28,274 nucleotides of DNA from Spirogloea muscicola (GCA_009602725.1 WELB01000087.1:331691-359964); one strand, 5' to 3'. Shown: positions 8,601 through 18,880, counted from the first letter of the stretch. Notes: generated by a model from the sequence alone, not told the origin. Translations and numbers: made by a program.

Positions 8601-11600
8601 TAGGATCTTTGTTTGCGCAAATGCCAGTTTGGCAAAGCCACATTCATAGCTATCTGTGCAGTACCTAATATTGGGGTTTACGGGTCAGGGCTCAGGGTTT
8701 AGAGTGCGATGAAGTCAGAAGTTCAATCTCTGCAAAGAACTTGCAGCGAGCTGCCTGACCCTGCATTTTCTAGTGCTGCAGGTGGCATTTGTGGCATTCA
8801 TCACCATGACAGTGTTCTTCCGCACCCGCCTGAACGCAAACTCATTGAACGACGGAAATTTGTATCTGGGTGCACTCTTCTTTGCACTCGTGCACATGAT
8901 GTTCAATGGCTTCGCCGAGATCTCCATCACAGTGCAGCGCCTGCCCATGTTCTTCAAGCAGCGCAATGATCTCTTCTTCCCAGCGTGGGCTTTTGTCCTC
9001 CCCACCTGGGTTCTGCGCCTACCATATTCGATCGTGGAGGCCATCATCTGGACCTGCATGACATACTACGTCATTGGCTTTGCCCCAAGTCCTGGAAGGT
9101 ATTCATTCACTAAATCCTGTTCACCACCTCAAGACCGTCCCTTCCGAGCATTGCCTCAGTGAACTTCAACGTGGTTTCATCTCGGTCCTCTTGTCTGGTC
9201 TGACTGCCAGCAAAGGACCCAGTGTTTTTGGAGCAGAATAATCACATGAGTGTGGTCCCACCTGACCCGTCATCAGAAGTACCTGTATAGAACTTGGAAA
9301 TGATGGGCCGTAAAATCAATCACAGATTGACTCAATGTGCAGCACGCTTTGCATGATTCGGGCAGGTTCTTCCGCCACATGCTGATCATGTTTGGCATCC
9401 ACCAAATGGCCCTGGGGCTGTTCCGTGGCATCGGAGCCCTGGGCCGCTCTATGGTCATGGCCAACACCTTTGGCTCCTTTGCTCTCATCTTCGTCTTCTT
9501 GCTGGGAGGCTTCATCATTGCCAAGCGTAAGACCGCCTGCTACCTACCTATACTGCTGCTACTACATTTCTTTTGATTAAAAGATAGCTTATCGAAGTGC
9601 ACAAGTCCATCTGACTTGTACAGCCCACCATTGTTGCACCATGCGGAACTTGATGGGGGCAGTTGAGCTGTCAGGCCCTTTCGATTGACAAGCTGTTTCT
9701 CTTTACTCTGCCCAGCAAACATCCATCCATGGGTGATTTGGGGGTACTGGATCTCCCCTCTTACATATGGGCAGAACGCCATTGCTGTGAATGAGTTCCT
9801 CGCGAAGCGCTGGGACAAGGTATTGTGCCAGGCTTTGCTTCTGTGTGCTTGGTACATGAGCATTGTGGGTAAAGTCGCAGGCATTGTCGCTAGAGTGAAG
9901 GGAAATAATATGGAGAGATCATGGCAACACCTTGAGTGAAAGTGCTGCTGTACATGTGCTGCCACGTGCACAGGTTGTGGACAACAGCGGGCAGACGCTG
10001 GGGTACGAGATTCTCCACAACCGAGGCCTGCACACGGCAGACTGGTGGTTCTGGGTTGGCTTTGTCGTCCTCCTGGCATACAGTGTCATCTTCAACTTCG
10101 CCGTCGTCTTGGCTTTGGCGTGCTTGGGCCGTAAGCACACACGCAAGCCTACCGCTGCTGGCTGGTGCCCTGAAAAAGATGCTGCAGAAGGCTTGCTACA
10201 GCTCAATCTGACGGCGTTCTGCGCAGATCTCTTACAACCTGGTTGAGGCCTGGTGTTTGCCTCGTTGGCCCATGGTGCAGCATTGGGCAAGCAGCAGGCG
10301 ACCATCTCCGAGGAGGCGCTGGCCGAGAAGCACGCCAATCGCACAGGAGAGTCGTTGTTGCCCAAAGGCACTGGCAGCTCCCGATCGATGTCTGCTGCCA
10401 AGGCGCGGTCGAGCCGCTTGCAGAGTGGCCGCGCGACAAGCCTCATCACTGATTCGGGAAGCCCCAGGCAAAGCCGTGAGTCCCAATTCGTCTCTCTACA
10501 TACCCCCTGTGAGCCGTTGAGAGGGTCAGAGGTGACCCATGCTTCATCTAATTATTACGAATTTGGGTGATCTTGTGATAATGAGGCCTGTTCATGTGAT
10601 CTTTCTTGCAGATGGACAGATGGAGATGAGCAGGGTCAACGGGGCAGCTGATGGGGACCTGGACAGGGAGGTGTCCCAGGCCAGGAGCGCGGAGGAGGGA
10701 ACCGCGGGCCCGGAGAAGGGCATGATCCTCCCCTTCACGCCGCTGGCGCTCACCTTCCACCATGTCAAATATTACGTGGACATGCCAGCGGTTAGCCTCA
10801 CCAACTACGATTGCAACCTCAGTTCGGCTTGCCTTATGTAAAGGGCATCATGAGAAGCTAATTGACATTAAGCGCGGTAACAATGAACAAGGTATGTTAC
10901 TGAAAGTGATAACCAACTGTGGCTCCTTCCATGGTCAATTGCTGCGGGGATTGCAGGCAATGAAGGAGGCAGGCAACACGGAGAGCAGGCTGCAGCTGCT
11001 GAACGACATCTCGGGGGCGTTCCGGCCCGGTGTGCTGACTGCGCTAGTCGGCGTGTCGGGAGCCGGGAAGACGACGCTCATGGACGTGCTGGCCGGACGC
11101 AAGACTGGCGGCTACATCGAGGGCGACATCCGCGTGTCGGGGTATCCCAAGGAGCAGGCGACGTTCGCACGAGTCGCCGGCTACTGCGAGCAGAACGACA
11201 TCCATTCACCGCAGGTCACAGTGCAGGAGTCGCTACAGTACTCGGCGCTCCTGCGCCTTGCGCCCAACGTCGACAAGAACACGCGAGAGGTACAGCCCAC
11301 CATTATATCTTCTTTTGTTACAAAGTCAGCATGTTGCACCTGGTTGTCTCACTTCGTATTTTGCATTAGCTTTTGCCTGAACAGCGTCTTGCTTGATCTG
11401 GCCTCCTTCTCAGTCTGTGCGCACGCGCGACTAATCAATCTAGCGTCTGGCTAGAGTAGCTGTCGTTCATACTCCCTGACAGTAGCTTGGGAAGATGGGC
11501 GTGCGCAGCAATTTGTGGAGGAGGTGATGGACTTGGTGGAGCTGACATCGCTGCGGGGCTCCCTAGTTGGGCTGCCTGGTGTGACGGGCCTGTCGACAGA

Positions 11601-13746
11601 GCAGCGCAAGCGGCTCACGATCGCCGTGGAGCTGGTGGCCAACCCGTCCATCATTTTCATGGACGAGCCCACGTCTGGCTTGGACGCGCGAGCTGCTGCA
11701 ATTGTCATGCGGACAGTGCGGAACACCGTGGACACGGGCCGCACCGTGGTGTGCACCATCCACCAGCCGTCCATTGACATCTTCGAGGCCTTTGACGAGC
11801 TGCTGCTGCTCAAACGGGGAGGCACGACCACATATGCTGGCCCACTTGGCAAGCATTCCAGTATCCTTGTTGACTACTTCCAGGTGAGTCTCCAGGCCAT
11901 TGGCAAGTGTGCTATTTCCATATTGGACTTTCAATCAATGAAAGACACTATTGGCTGGTACTTTCTTCTGATGTTTGCCTCAAATATGTGATCAGGCCAT
12001 AGAAGGCGTCCCTTGCATTGAGGACGGATACAACCCTGCGACGTGGATGCTTGATATCAGCACGCCGGCTGCAGAGGCCAGGATTGGCCAGGACTTCACC
12101 GAGATCTACAAGAGTTCAGAATTGTCAAAGTGAGTCCAAGCAAATGGGTCAGGTCACTGATCAGTCGCTTCAATGTATTAGGTTCATCCCCTCACATGCA
12201 GGCGCAAGCCAGCAAGCTGACTTGTGGCAGAGTCGTCTCTCCTTGCAGGCAGAATGAGAGGATGATTGAGGAGCTGAGTGTCCCGCCCGAGGGCTTCCAG
12301 AAGCTTTCCTTCCCGTCAGTATATGCGCAGGGCTTCCTGGGACAGTGCCACGCGACGCTGCTCAAGCAGCACTGGACCTACTGGCGGAGCCCCCATTACA
12401 ATGCCGTCCGCTTCTTCTTTACGCTGGTTGTTGCCCTCATCTTTGGGACCATCTTCTGGGGCTTTGGATCGAAGAGGTATGTCTTACGCAACCATGATTA
12501 CCTTGTGTTCGTGCACCTGCTCATTACATAAAGCAGAGCCCGAGTTTGGGCCTTGTCCATGCTTACCAACATCTCGCTTTCACTGCCACTGTAGTTTTGC
12601 TTCGTAATCGATTCGTACTTGTCACATCATCTTGTGGGCTGTGGGGCTCTCCAGGAGCAAGTACCAGGACGTCTTTAATGTCATGGGCGCGCTCTACGCA
12701 GCAGTCCTCTTCATGGGTGTCAACAATTCGTCAACAGTGCAGCCAATCATTGCGGTTGAGCGGACAGTGTACTATCGCGAGCGTGCTGCCGGCATGTACT
12801 CGCCAATGTCATACGCGATCGCACAGGGCCTCATCGAGATTCCCTATGTATTGGCCCAGGTAAACGATGTCAATATTTAAGGCCTTGAAGGTTACGTCTT
12901 GCTATTCGGAACCAAGTTCTGATTTGCATCACCATTTGGCGTTTCACACATCTCTTTTCTTACCTTCTTGGTGCTTCTGGCGAGCCGGTACTTCTCCTTT
13001 TTGGCCATGCTAAGCTCTTGGATCTCCATTTGCTGGTTGATGCAGACTTTGATATACGCGCTGATCACCTATGCCATGATCCATTTCCAATGGACTTGGG
13101 CGAAGTTCTGGTGGTACACTTTGTTCATGTTCCTCACTTTCATGTACTTCACGTTCTATGGAATGATGGCTGTGGCGCTCACTCCAACTCAGCAACTTGC
13201 GGCCGTCGTCTCCTCTGCTTTCTACTCGATTTGGAATCTGTTCTCAGGTTTCCTCATCCCGGCCCCGGTAAGCCCACAGCTCATGCTGCCTGGTGTTTTG
13301 TGGGTGGTGCCTACCCACGTGCCATGTGTCTGTGTGATCGTGTTGTATGGTACTCTGCTGAGACATCCTCAAAGGGTCCTTCAGCTCTGCGAATGCGAGG
13401 ACTCGAAGCAAGTGGTATGCAGTGTTGCCCAGCAGTGTCAGCTGAGTGATGCTTGTGCTTTGGCTGACGACAGAGCATTCCGGGATGGTGGATATGGTTC
13501 TACTGGATCTGCCCGATCGCGTGGACGCTGTACGGCCTGATCGTATCGCAGCTGGGTGACGTGCACGAGCCCTTCTACCAGCCCGACCAGACGCAGCCCA
13601 TGACGGTGTCGCAATTCGTCCACTCGCACTTCGACTACAAGCACGACCTGGTCGGCGTCGCCGCTGTTGTCCTGCTCGGCTTTGTCTTCTGCTTCTGGAT
13701 GGTGTTTGCGCTTGCAATCAAATACCTCAACTTCCAGAAGCGCTAG
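5077..13746 (+). CDS. ABCG: PDR-type (full-size ABCG) ABC transporter, 24 exons, 1,525 aa
   Basis: Membrane exporter of the pleiotropic drug resistance type, with the reverse domain order NBD-TMD-NBD-TMD; the substrate cannot be read from sequence. Exons: 5077-5373, 5605-5682, 5860-5915, 6105-6225, 6353-6441, 6571-6655, 6832-6991, 7125-7201, 7428-7575, 7792-8093, 8291-8572, 8782-9098, 9366-9526, 9716-9819, 9974-10130, 10281-10475, 10612-10790, 10957-11289, 11509-11883, 11996-12129, 12249-12476, 12655-12859, 13046-13267, 13474-13746; all join in phase. NBD1: Walker [10 protein letters not shown] (about 220-228), ISGGQKKR (360), Walker B IFMDEIS (381), Gln at the His-switch (LLQPAPE), normal for PDRs. 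NBD2: GVSGAGKTT (968), degenerate GLSTEQRKR signature, [11 protein letters not shown] (1096), His present in TIHQPS. TMD1 spans about 545-790 and TMD2 about 1225-1525. The conserved LPTYER N-terminus supports this start, as does the GCCGCCATGG context. Introns 2 and 9 use GC donors. The exon 9 start is least certain. Confidence 0.95.
5574..5604 (+). repeat. (CCG)n tract forming the 3' end of ABC intron 1
   Basis: About ten CCG units run directly into the CAG acceptor at 5602-5604. A second, shorter CCG tract (5396-5412) lies just after the donor of the same intron. The microsatellite therefore occupies the place of the polypyrimidine tract. Confidence 0.85.
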
Positions 13747-14361
13747 AGTGCATGTAACCTGTGGTGTGCTGTCAGTAGGTGGGGTGTGACTAGTGCAAGG
13801 TAGGGGCAAGGTAATACATAATCCGTCTGTTGTTACCACATAGTCGTAGGCCAAGCAGAAATGATGCTCCTCTGGGGGTTGTTGTCTGGCCAGCACTAGT
13901 GCGGCTTTGTGTTCCGTATGCGTGCATGCGAAGCATGTGCGCATGCGCGCAGACACTGTATGATGTATACTAAGGATCATCTTGCTTATGTTTTAAATAT
14001 AAATGACACTCTTGTGAAATGCGTAATCTAACCATGAATGCAAGAGACCACTGAATGTCAGTACAGCACTACTGACAAACTCGTGACCGTGTGGCTGACA
14101 CACATAGCTGCAAAGAAGTTCGTGATTGATGCCAAGTAACACACCTCCGTTCCATACTTTGGCAAAAATGTGAACCTTAACCTGATTGTGAATGTTACAC
14201 AAGCGACCCTGCTTATAAAGACAGTGGTGGGAGAAGATGCTCTACATCCAGTGACAACGTGAGCTTGAAAGTCAGAGAGCTGAGGGGATGGGTGCAAGCA
14301 GAAATTAAGCTTGCTGAAAAGGGCCTCTGACAACAAAACGTGGGCACTGCAGTCAGGGCAG
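13747..14361. other. Convergent intergenic region (3' UTRs of ABC and P4H genes)
   Basis: Non-coding sequence between the stop of the ABC transporter (+) and the stop of the prolyl 4-hydroxylase (-). A plus-strand TGTAA lies only seven bases after the ABC stop, which is very close for a working polyadenylation signal. A mixed CATGCG/GCGCATGCGCGC stretch near 13921-13951 is alternating purine-pyrimidine. No gene or RNA is recognised. Confidence 0.6.
14195..14199 (-). terminator. Possible TGTAA polyadenylation signal for the P4H gene
   Basis: The plus strand reads TTACA, giving TGTAA on the minus strand, about 163 bases after the stop codon of the prolyl 4-hydroxylase. TGTAA is the usual polyadenylation signal of chlorophyte algae. 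A single pentamer is weak evidence by itself. Confidence 0.35.
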
Positions 14362-15511
14362 TCATGGCAGATCGTACTCTTGCACCCGCATCCACTTGGT
14401 CGCAGACCATTTGCTTCCCTTGATCACCGGGCAGCCAGCTGCAGAACACCACACAAGCAGCCTCTTAGCTTGCCTGCCTTTGTTAACAAATGATAATAGT
14501 TGTCAAACACTTGACCACTTTGTATACAATTTGGTGTTGAAGTGACGAGGCCAATGGCTATGCTGTGACCCTGCTGCCAAATGTCAATGAGTGCCGATTA
14601 CAGGCATCTGCGCTTGTGTACTACTTCTGAGCCGTGCCAAGTGCTCAGCAGCCTGGATAGCTGGGCCAACCATGCAAGCTCTTGGGCTCAAGTGTGGCAT
14701 CGGGGCGGAGACTCCAGAAGAGGAGAGCATCGCCGCGCCGTGGCCGCACCGCCACGCCGCCCTTGGCACACGCAGAGAGCTGCTCAAAGCCCGGCTTGGT
14801 CGGGTTGGGCACCGCAGCCGGGAACACCGTCTCACCACCCTCCTCCACGTCCGTCCTGCGACGCAGGCAGCCGGGCGGAGGTTATCCCACAGGTACCTGA
14901 ACCCTAAACCCGAAACCCTGAACCTCATTGCCGGGCAGCGGCAGCCGTAGGGACGATGGCAGGGTGCAGCGGCGAGCGAGCTCACAGGTACATGAGCACG
15001 GTGGCGATGCGCTGGCCGCCATTGCGCGTGTTCACGTTGTCATGGAAATAGTCATAGTGCGCTTCGTACTTCTGCCCCTCCTCATAGTGCAGCACCTGCA
15101 GGCCCTCGCCCTGCTCTGCGGCGTCCCACCCCCGTGGCCGCCGCCACCGCCGCCGCCGCCGCTCTCAGCATGGCAGAGCGGAGCTGCCAAGCTGACTATT
15201 GGCGCTGTGATGTAGTGCAACTTCTGAAATGATGCCCGCAAATGCTAAGATTTGCTGATTGATGTGAGGCCATCAGAGGCCCTGAGTCCTGTTTTATAGT
15301 CAAGAGGTAGAGCATAACGGCAACATAGTGGCGTGCTAGGCTCTGCACCACTGCCCTCCGGCTAAGGCCTGGCTGTGCTGCAGCGGCGGTGGTGGTGGGG
15401 CGGGGCGTCACACCTCGCGGCACGAAGGTGAACTCGGCGATGCGGCGCTCGATGCCCTCAACGATGGGGTTGGCGGCGCGCGGCAGGAAGGTCCCGGAGC
15501 TCGTCCGCACC
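14362..15511 (-). CDS. P4H: Prolyl 4-hydroxylase (2OG-Fe(II) oxygenase), 3' four exons; 5' end missing
   Basis: Hydroxylates peptidyl-proline using Fe(II), 2-oxoglutarate and O2, normally in the ER lumen; in green algae and plants a likely target is hydroxyproline-rich wall glycoprotein (family knowledge). Minus-strand exons: 15511-15414, 15115-14986, 14855-14671, 14438-14362, about 163 aa, all in phase. The first reads VRTSSGTFLPR and FTFVPRE. The second carries GLQVLHYEEGQKYEAHYDYF with the iron-binding HxD (HYD at 15051-15059) and ends RIATVLMYL. The third starts TDVEEGGETVFP and ends KPKSLH-type (…LEPKSLH) with the distal iron His (codon at 14672-14674). The fourth reads AGCPVIKGSKWSATKW and holds the 2-oxoglutarate Lys ten residues after that His (14410-14412). 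All catalytic residues are present. The signal anchor and N-terminal domain must lie upstream, probably in the N gap; nothing between 15512 and 15665 was recognised as part of it. Confidence 0.9.
14896..14925 (-). repeat. Degenerate telomere-like repeat in a P4H intron
   Basis: The plus strand reads AACCCTAAACCCGAAACCCT, flanked by further CTGAACC. This is close to the plant-type telomere unit CCCTAAA with substitutions. On the gene's own strand it is G-rich, with three GGG tracts and one GG, and lies in the 130-base intron between exons 14986-15115 and 14671-14855. Confidence 0.6.
15133..15160. repeat. (CCG)n microsatellite in a P4H intron
   Basis: A CCG/CCA tract lies close to the acceptor (15116-15117) of the intron between P4H exons 15414-15511 and 14986-15115. 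Confidence 0.8.
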
Positions 15512-15565
15512 CTGGGTGCTTAGGGCATGGCCTCAGTGAGGCCGCAGGCGGCGGCGCAGCGGCCT

Positions 15566-15592
15566 GGCGGCGGCGGCGGCGGCGGCGGCGGC
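15566..15592. repeat. (GGC)n microsatellite beside the assembly gap
   Basis: Nine near-perfect GGC units lie about 75 bases before the N run. Such a tract could have contributed to the assembly break. Confidence 0.85.
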
Positions 15593-15665
15593 AGGCAGCG
15601 CCACGCGCTAAGCTTCTCCAAGCAACCCTTTCACGAGGACGTTGGGCCGCGCAAGATGTAACACC

Positions 15666-16470
15666 NNNNNNNNNNNNNNNNNNNNNNNNNNNNNNNNNNN
15701 NNNNNNNNNNNNNNNNNNNNNNNNNNNNNNNNNNNNNNNNNNNNNNNNNNNNNNNNNNNNNNNNNNNNNNNNNNNNNNNNNNNNNNNNNNNNNNNNNNNN
15801 NNNNNNNNNNNNNNNNNNNNNNNNNNNNNNNNNNNNNNNNNNNNNNNNNNNNNNNNNNNNNNNNNNNNNNNNNNNNNNNNNNNNNNNNNNNNNNNNNNNN
15901 NNNNNNNNNNNNNNNNNNNNNNNNNNNNNNNNNNNNNNNNNNNNNNNNNNNNNNNNNNNNNNNNNNNNNNNNNNNNNNNNNNNNNNNNNNNNNNNNNNNN
16001 NNNNNNNNNNNNNNNNNNNNNNNNNNNNNNNNNNNNNNNNNNNNNNNNNNNNNNNNNNNNNNNNNNNNNNNNNNNNNNNNNNNNNNNNNNNNNNNNNNNN
16101 NNNNNNNNNNNNNNNNNNNNNNNNNNNNNNNNNNNNNNNNNNNNNNNNNNNNNNNNNNNNNNNNNNNNNNNNNNNNNNNNNNNNNNNNNNNNNNNNNNNN
16201 NNNNNNNNNNNNNNNNNNNNNNNNNNNNNNNNNNNNNNNNNNNNNNNNNNNNNNNNNNNNNNNNNNNNNNNNNNNNNNNNNNNNNNNNNNNNNNNNNNNN
16301 NNNNNNNNNNNNNNNNNNNNNNNNNNNNNNNNNNNNNNNNNNNNNNNNNNNNNNNNNNNNNNNNNNNNNNNNNNNNNNNNNNNNNNNNNNNNNNNNNNNN
16401 NNNNNNNNNNNNNNNNNNNNNNNNNNNNNNNNNNNNNNNNNNNNNNNNNNNNNNNNNNNNNNNNNNNNNN
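15666..16470. other. Assembly gap (805 N)
   Basis: Unsequenced bases. The gap probably hides the 5' exons and promoter of the prolyl 4-hydroxylase and possibly distal promoter sequence of the LEA gene. A further single N lies at 19913. Confidence 1.
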
Positions 16471-16539
16471 GCGCCGCCGGATGCGGCGCATCGACGGCGC
16501 GCGCCGGCGCCGAGGCGCCCCGCTGGCGAGCACGCGCCG

Positions 16540-16589
16540 ACGTGGCGCCCCGACTGCCGCGCCAGGTGGTGGGTCAGGTGACGCGTGGC
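16540..16589 (+). promoter_or_regulatory. Possible ABRE / coupling-element pair upstream of the LEA gene
   Basis: ACGTGGC lies at 16540-16546 and ACGCGTGGC at 16581-16589, some 280-325 bases upstream of the LEA start codon. The first matches the ABRE core of plant Em promoters and the second resembles CE3-type coupling elements. In GC-rich DNA such short matches are easily fortuitous, and no abscisic acid response can be inferred from sequence. Confidence 0.3.
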
Positions 16590-16734
16590 GGGGGCTCCCA
16601 ACGGCCTTGGTTGCAGGAGGCTCTCCATGGGAGCGAGCTGGCCGCCTGCCGGAGCGGCCACGAAGCGCCCAGCTTACCCACCTCCCATGCTCGCCACCTC
16701 GGCTGCCCGCCGCGAGGTGCTTCTTGTGCGGCCC

Positions 16735-16863
16735 CCCCCCCTTACTTCAAGTCTTCCAGCCCCCACACTCCCCCACATTGCCTCTCAGCCACCTACAATC
16801 CTCCCCCATAGCAAGCCCAGCTCCAGTCGCCCACCTCCCCAGCTCTTCCCCGCTCTCCCGCAG
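16735..16863 (+). other. C/pyrimidine-rich leader of the LEA gene, possible 5'-UTR intron end
   Basis: About 130 bases of C-rich pyrimidine sequence end in CGCTCTCCCGCAG directly before CC-ATG. The end looks like a strong 3' splice site, so the 5' UTR may be interrupted by an intron whose acceptor is two bases before the start codon. The alternative is a pyrimidine-rich core promoter or leader without an intron. Confidence 0.4.
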
Positions 16864-16865
16864 CC

Positions 16866-17615
16866 ATGGCCCAGCACACAGTTGACGAGATCAAGAGCCT
16901 TTCCGAGGAGGATCGCAAGGACCTCGAGCAGCGCGTCTCCCAGGCAAGTCAGCAGCCGCCGCCGGCTCCCCATCTCGAACTCGCCCGTGCTTTCTGCATG
17001 TCAGTAGCCCAGTTATGTCTCTTCTGGAGGAAGGGAGCTGCTAATGCGTTCTGCAGCGGTGGTTCTCCTACACATCTGCATAAGCCTACATCGTATTGAA
17101 GTGCCTCTTAATCACAATGCACTATCTTTCCTGGTGCTGCTATATTGAGACTTTCTGTTGCTATTGCACAGGGCGAGACCGTGGTGCAGGGTGGCACCGG
17201 TGGCAAGTCCCTTGAGGCTCAGATCCACCTCGCCGAAGGTATGAGTTTGCATTTCTTATCACTCGCACTCTTGCAGTTGTCTTCAAATTGCCTGACCTTT
17301 CATGACATTCCTACTATGCCTAAGTACGTCTGCAGCATGTAGTATGCTTTTTGGTCTCTTTGCCATAGAGTTGCGTGCCTGCATATCATGTGTCTGCAAC
17401 CAACACCTCTAAAAGTGTTGAAATTACTGAGATTCGGTATTTGTACTCGTACAGGCCGTAGTAAGGGCGGGCAGTCACGTGCCCAGGAGCTTGGCACCGA
17501 GGGTTACCAGGAGATGGGCAAGAAAGGAGGTCTGTCCAGCAATGACGCGTCTGGTGCTGAGCGTGCCGAGAAGGAGGGTATCTCGCTGGATGAGAGCAAG
17601 TTCACCAAGAACTAA
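16866..17615 (+). CDS. Em-like group 1 LEA protein (LEA_5), 3 exons, 101 aa
   Basis: Small, very hydrophilic, glycine- and charge-rich protein of the group 1 late-embryogenesis-abundant family, whose members are largely unstructured in solution and protect cells during drying. Exons 16866-16943, 17172-17238 and 17455-17615 join in phase to 101 aa, close to the usual size of plant Em proteins. Exon 1 gives [20 protein letters not shown]. Exon 2 gives [20 protein letters not shown] and AEG. Exon 3 begins RSKGGQ and carries one copy of the family's 20-residue motif ([20 protein letters not shown]). It ends [18 protein letters not shown]. No signal peptide or membrane segment is present. Intron 1 uses a GC donor (CAG|GCAAGT), demanded by the conserved Gln-Gly-Glu-Thr junction; intron 2 is GT-AG. 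The start has a CAGCCATGG context. Confidence 0.95.
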
Positions 17616-18275
17616 GCAGCCAGCAAAAAACTGCTGTCTAGTGGCTAGTGAATAGTTGACAATATTTCCCCTAGATGGAGTCACTTACTAGTGGTGCCTT
17701 GCTTGTATACAGAAGGCTAGAATGTGCTTGCACATTCGCTTGTACCACATTGTTTATTTAATCAAAAAAAATTTCATTCAAAACATACTCTGAAGATGGT
17801 GTCATCATACCTCTACTTGTAATACTCCTCGTTAGCCCGCCTGGGTCAATAATTGGCTGCTACAATGTACATTGGAAAAGCACTTCGGCAGTTTATGGCG
17901 GTCGCCATGCCAGTAGGAAGGATAAATTGTTCTCTCATGCATGTGCCTACCTTGGAACGCTTCACCAGCATGATTACAACAATGTTGGTGTCTGTGCGAA
18001 ATGATAATGAGATTAACTTAAATTTGCGTAGAATACATCTCCAACACTGCAGAAATTTGTAACTACCGACCCCACCCAATAAACAACCCCAACAAATGCC
18101 CGAAAAATGCAGTGTACTTAACGCTAAGGCCGTTGGGTTCAAGCAGTTTGTCCATATGTCATGGGATAGCTTTCACACCCCTCCACAGCCCTCGCCCCCT
18201 TCTGAGACTCGTTACTTTAATACTGCAAGTTGCAAGCAGATACGAGAGCTGGTGACCCATTGTAGGTGAGGTGAG
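17616..18275. other. 3' UTR of the LEA gene and intergenic DNA
   Basis: No gene recognised. The first 200 bases are probably LEA 3' UTR. A 98-codon open frame on the minus strand (17846-18142) matches nothing I know and lacks compositional support. The remainder leads into the second LINE remnant. Confidence 0.6.
17819..17823 (+). terminator. Possible TGTAA polyadenylation signal for the LEA gene
   Basis: TGTAA lies about 205 bases after the LEA stop codon, in AT-richer sequence. It matches the chlorophyte-type polyadenylation signal, but a pentamer is weak evidence. Confidence 0.4.
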
Positions 18276-18749
18276 CATGCTTACCTTCATGGCCTTGACG
18301 TGTGCTTATCGGATATTATACGAGCTGCTGGAGAAGGTCTAGCCATTGACTCCTGTGTGCAAATCGCCGGAGTAACACTGACTCCTGCACGCTCTCGTTG
18401 ATTGTTGATGGCCGACTTACCTTACGCATACCCCCAATGCGATCAGCTCCAGCCAGCGGCCGCCGACATCTTTGGCTATTTGGGTCCTCGTTTCTACACT
18501 ATCCTTCAAAATATTGCCAATCTAGGCTGCACACGACGTGCAGCTGTGTTTCCAGCTGAGATGGGCTTGCCAGCTGCATATCTGTCGTTCTTGCTGCGAC
18601 GAGTTTCGGCCTGTTTGCAGCTTGCTCAGGCTAATGCTTTGCACCAGAAAGCTGGGCAAGTTCTACTTGGTGGCAGAAGGGCTTCGTATCTAACATCTAT
18701 AATTGAGGCACCGATTAGCGACCTTTCTGTTTTGACCCGTGATTACTGA
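18276..18749 (+). mobile_element. Second diverged LINE 3'-end remnant
   Basis: The plus-strand translation from 18276 gives DVCLSDIIRAAGEGLAIDS, an in-frame stop near 18405, then AAADIFGYLGPRFYTILQNI, ALHQKAGQVLLGG and finally SDLSVLTRDY before the stop at 18747-18749. These align in order with MFGIVREAGYHP, AMDIYGGYGVKWSFLIQHLA, ALHQRAGRAL and SDLFVLTRGY of the minus-strand LINE at 2383-4115. Most of the endonuclease core between the first two blocks is missing, and the reverse transcriptase is absent. It is a dead fragment from a related but not identical element. Confidence 0.75.
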
Positions 18750-18880
18750 GCGGGTCAATCTGCTGTAGGTTATGTAGGTCTTCAGATGTGCTTGCCTTCG
18801 TACTCGGGCAATTGGCCTTCGTTTGTTTGAAATACATGAAGTTTTCCTGTTAATCATACCCGCTAAGAAGAAAGAACAAG

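Larger units (their letters stand above)
15512..16865. other. Region between P4H and LEA genes, including the assembly gap
   Basis: This holds a (GGC)n tract at 15566-15592, 805 unknown bases (15666-16470), and about 395 bases of GC-rich then C/pyrimidine-rich sequence leading to the LEA start codon. Long open frames that cross the N run are artefacts. The missing 5' exons of P4H are expected in or near the gap. Confidence 0.7.

Noticed and set aside
13921-13951. Alternating purine-pyrimidine GCATGCG/GCGCATGCGCGC stretch as a Z-DNA site
   Set aside because: Short and interrupted, in a 3' UTR; nothing beyond composition supports a function.
14590-14660. An alternative P4H 3' end on the minus strand (MPVIGTH then stop near 14585)
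   Set aside because: It would lack the 2-oxoglutarate-binding Lys; the exon at 14362-14438 restores AGCPVIKGSKWSATKW in phase, so the nearer reading is coincidental.
15408-16811. Open frames of about 300-417 codons across 15408-16811 on both strands
   Set aside because: They consist mostly of unknown residues from the 805-base N run and have no biological meaning.
17846-18142. 98-codon minus-strand open frame downstream of the LEA gene
   Set aside because: No family match, no splice or promoter context, AT-rich non-coding composition.
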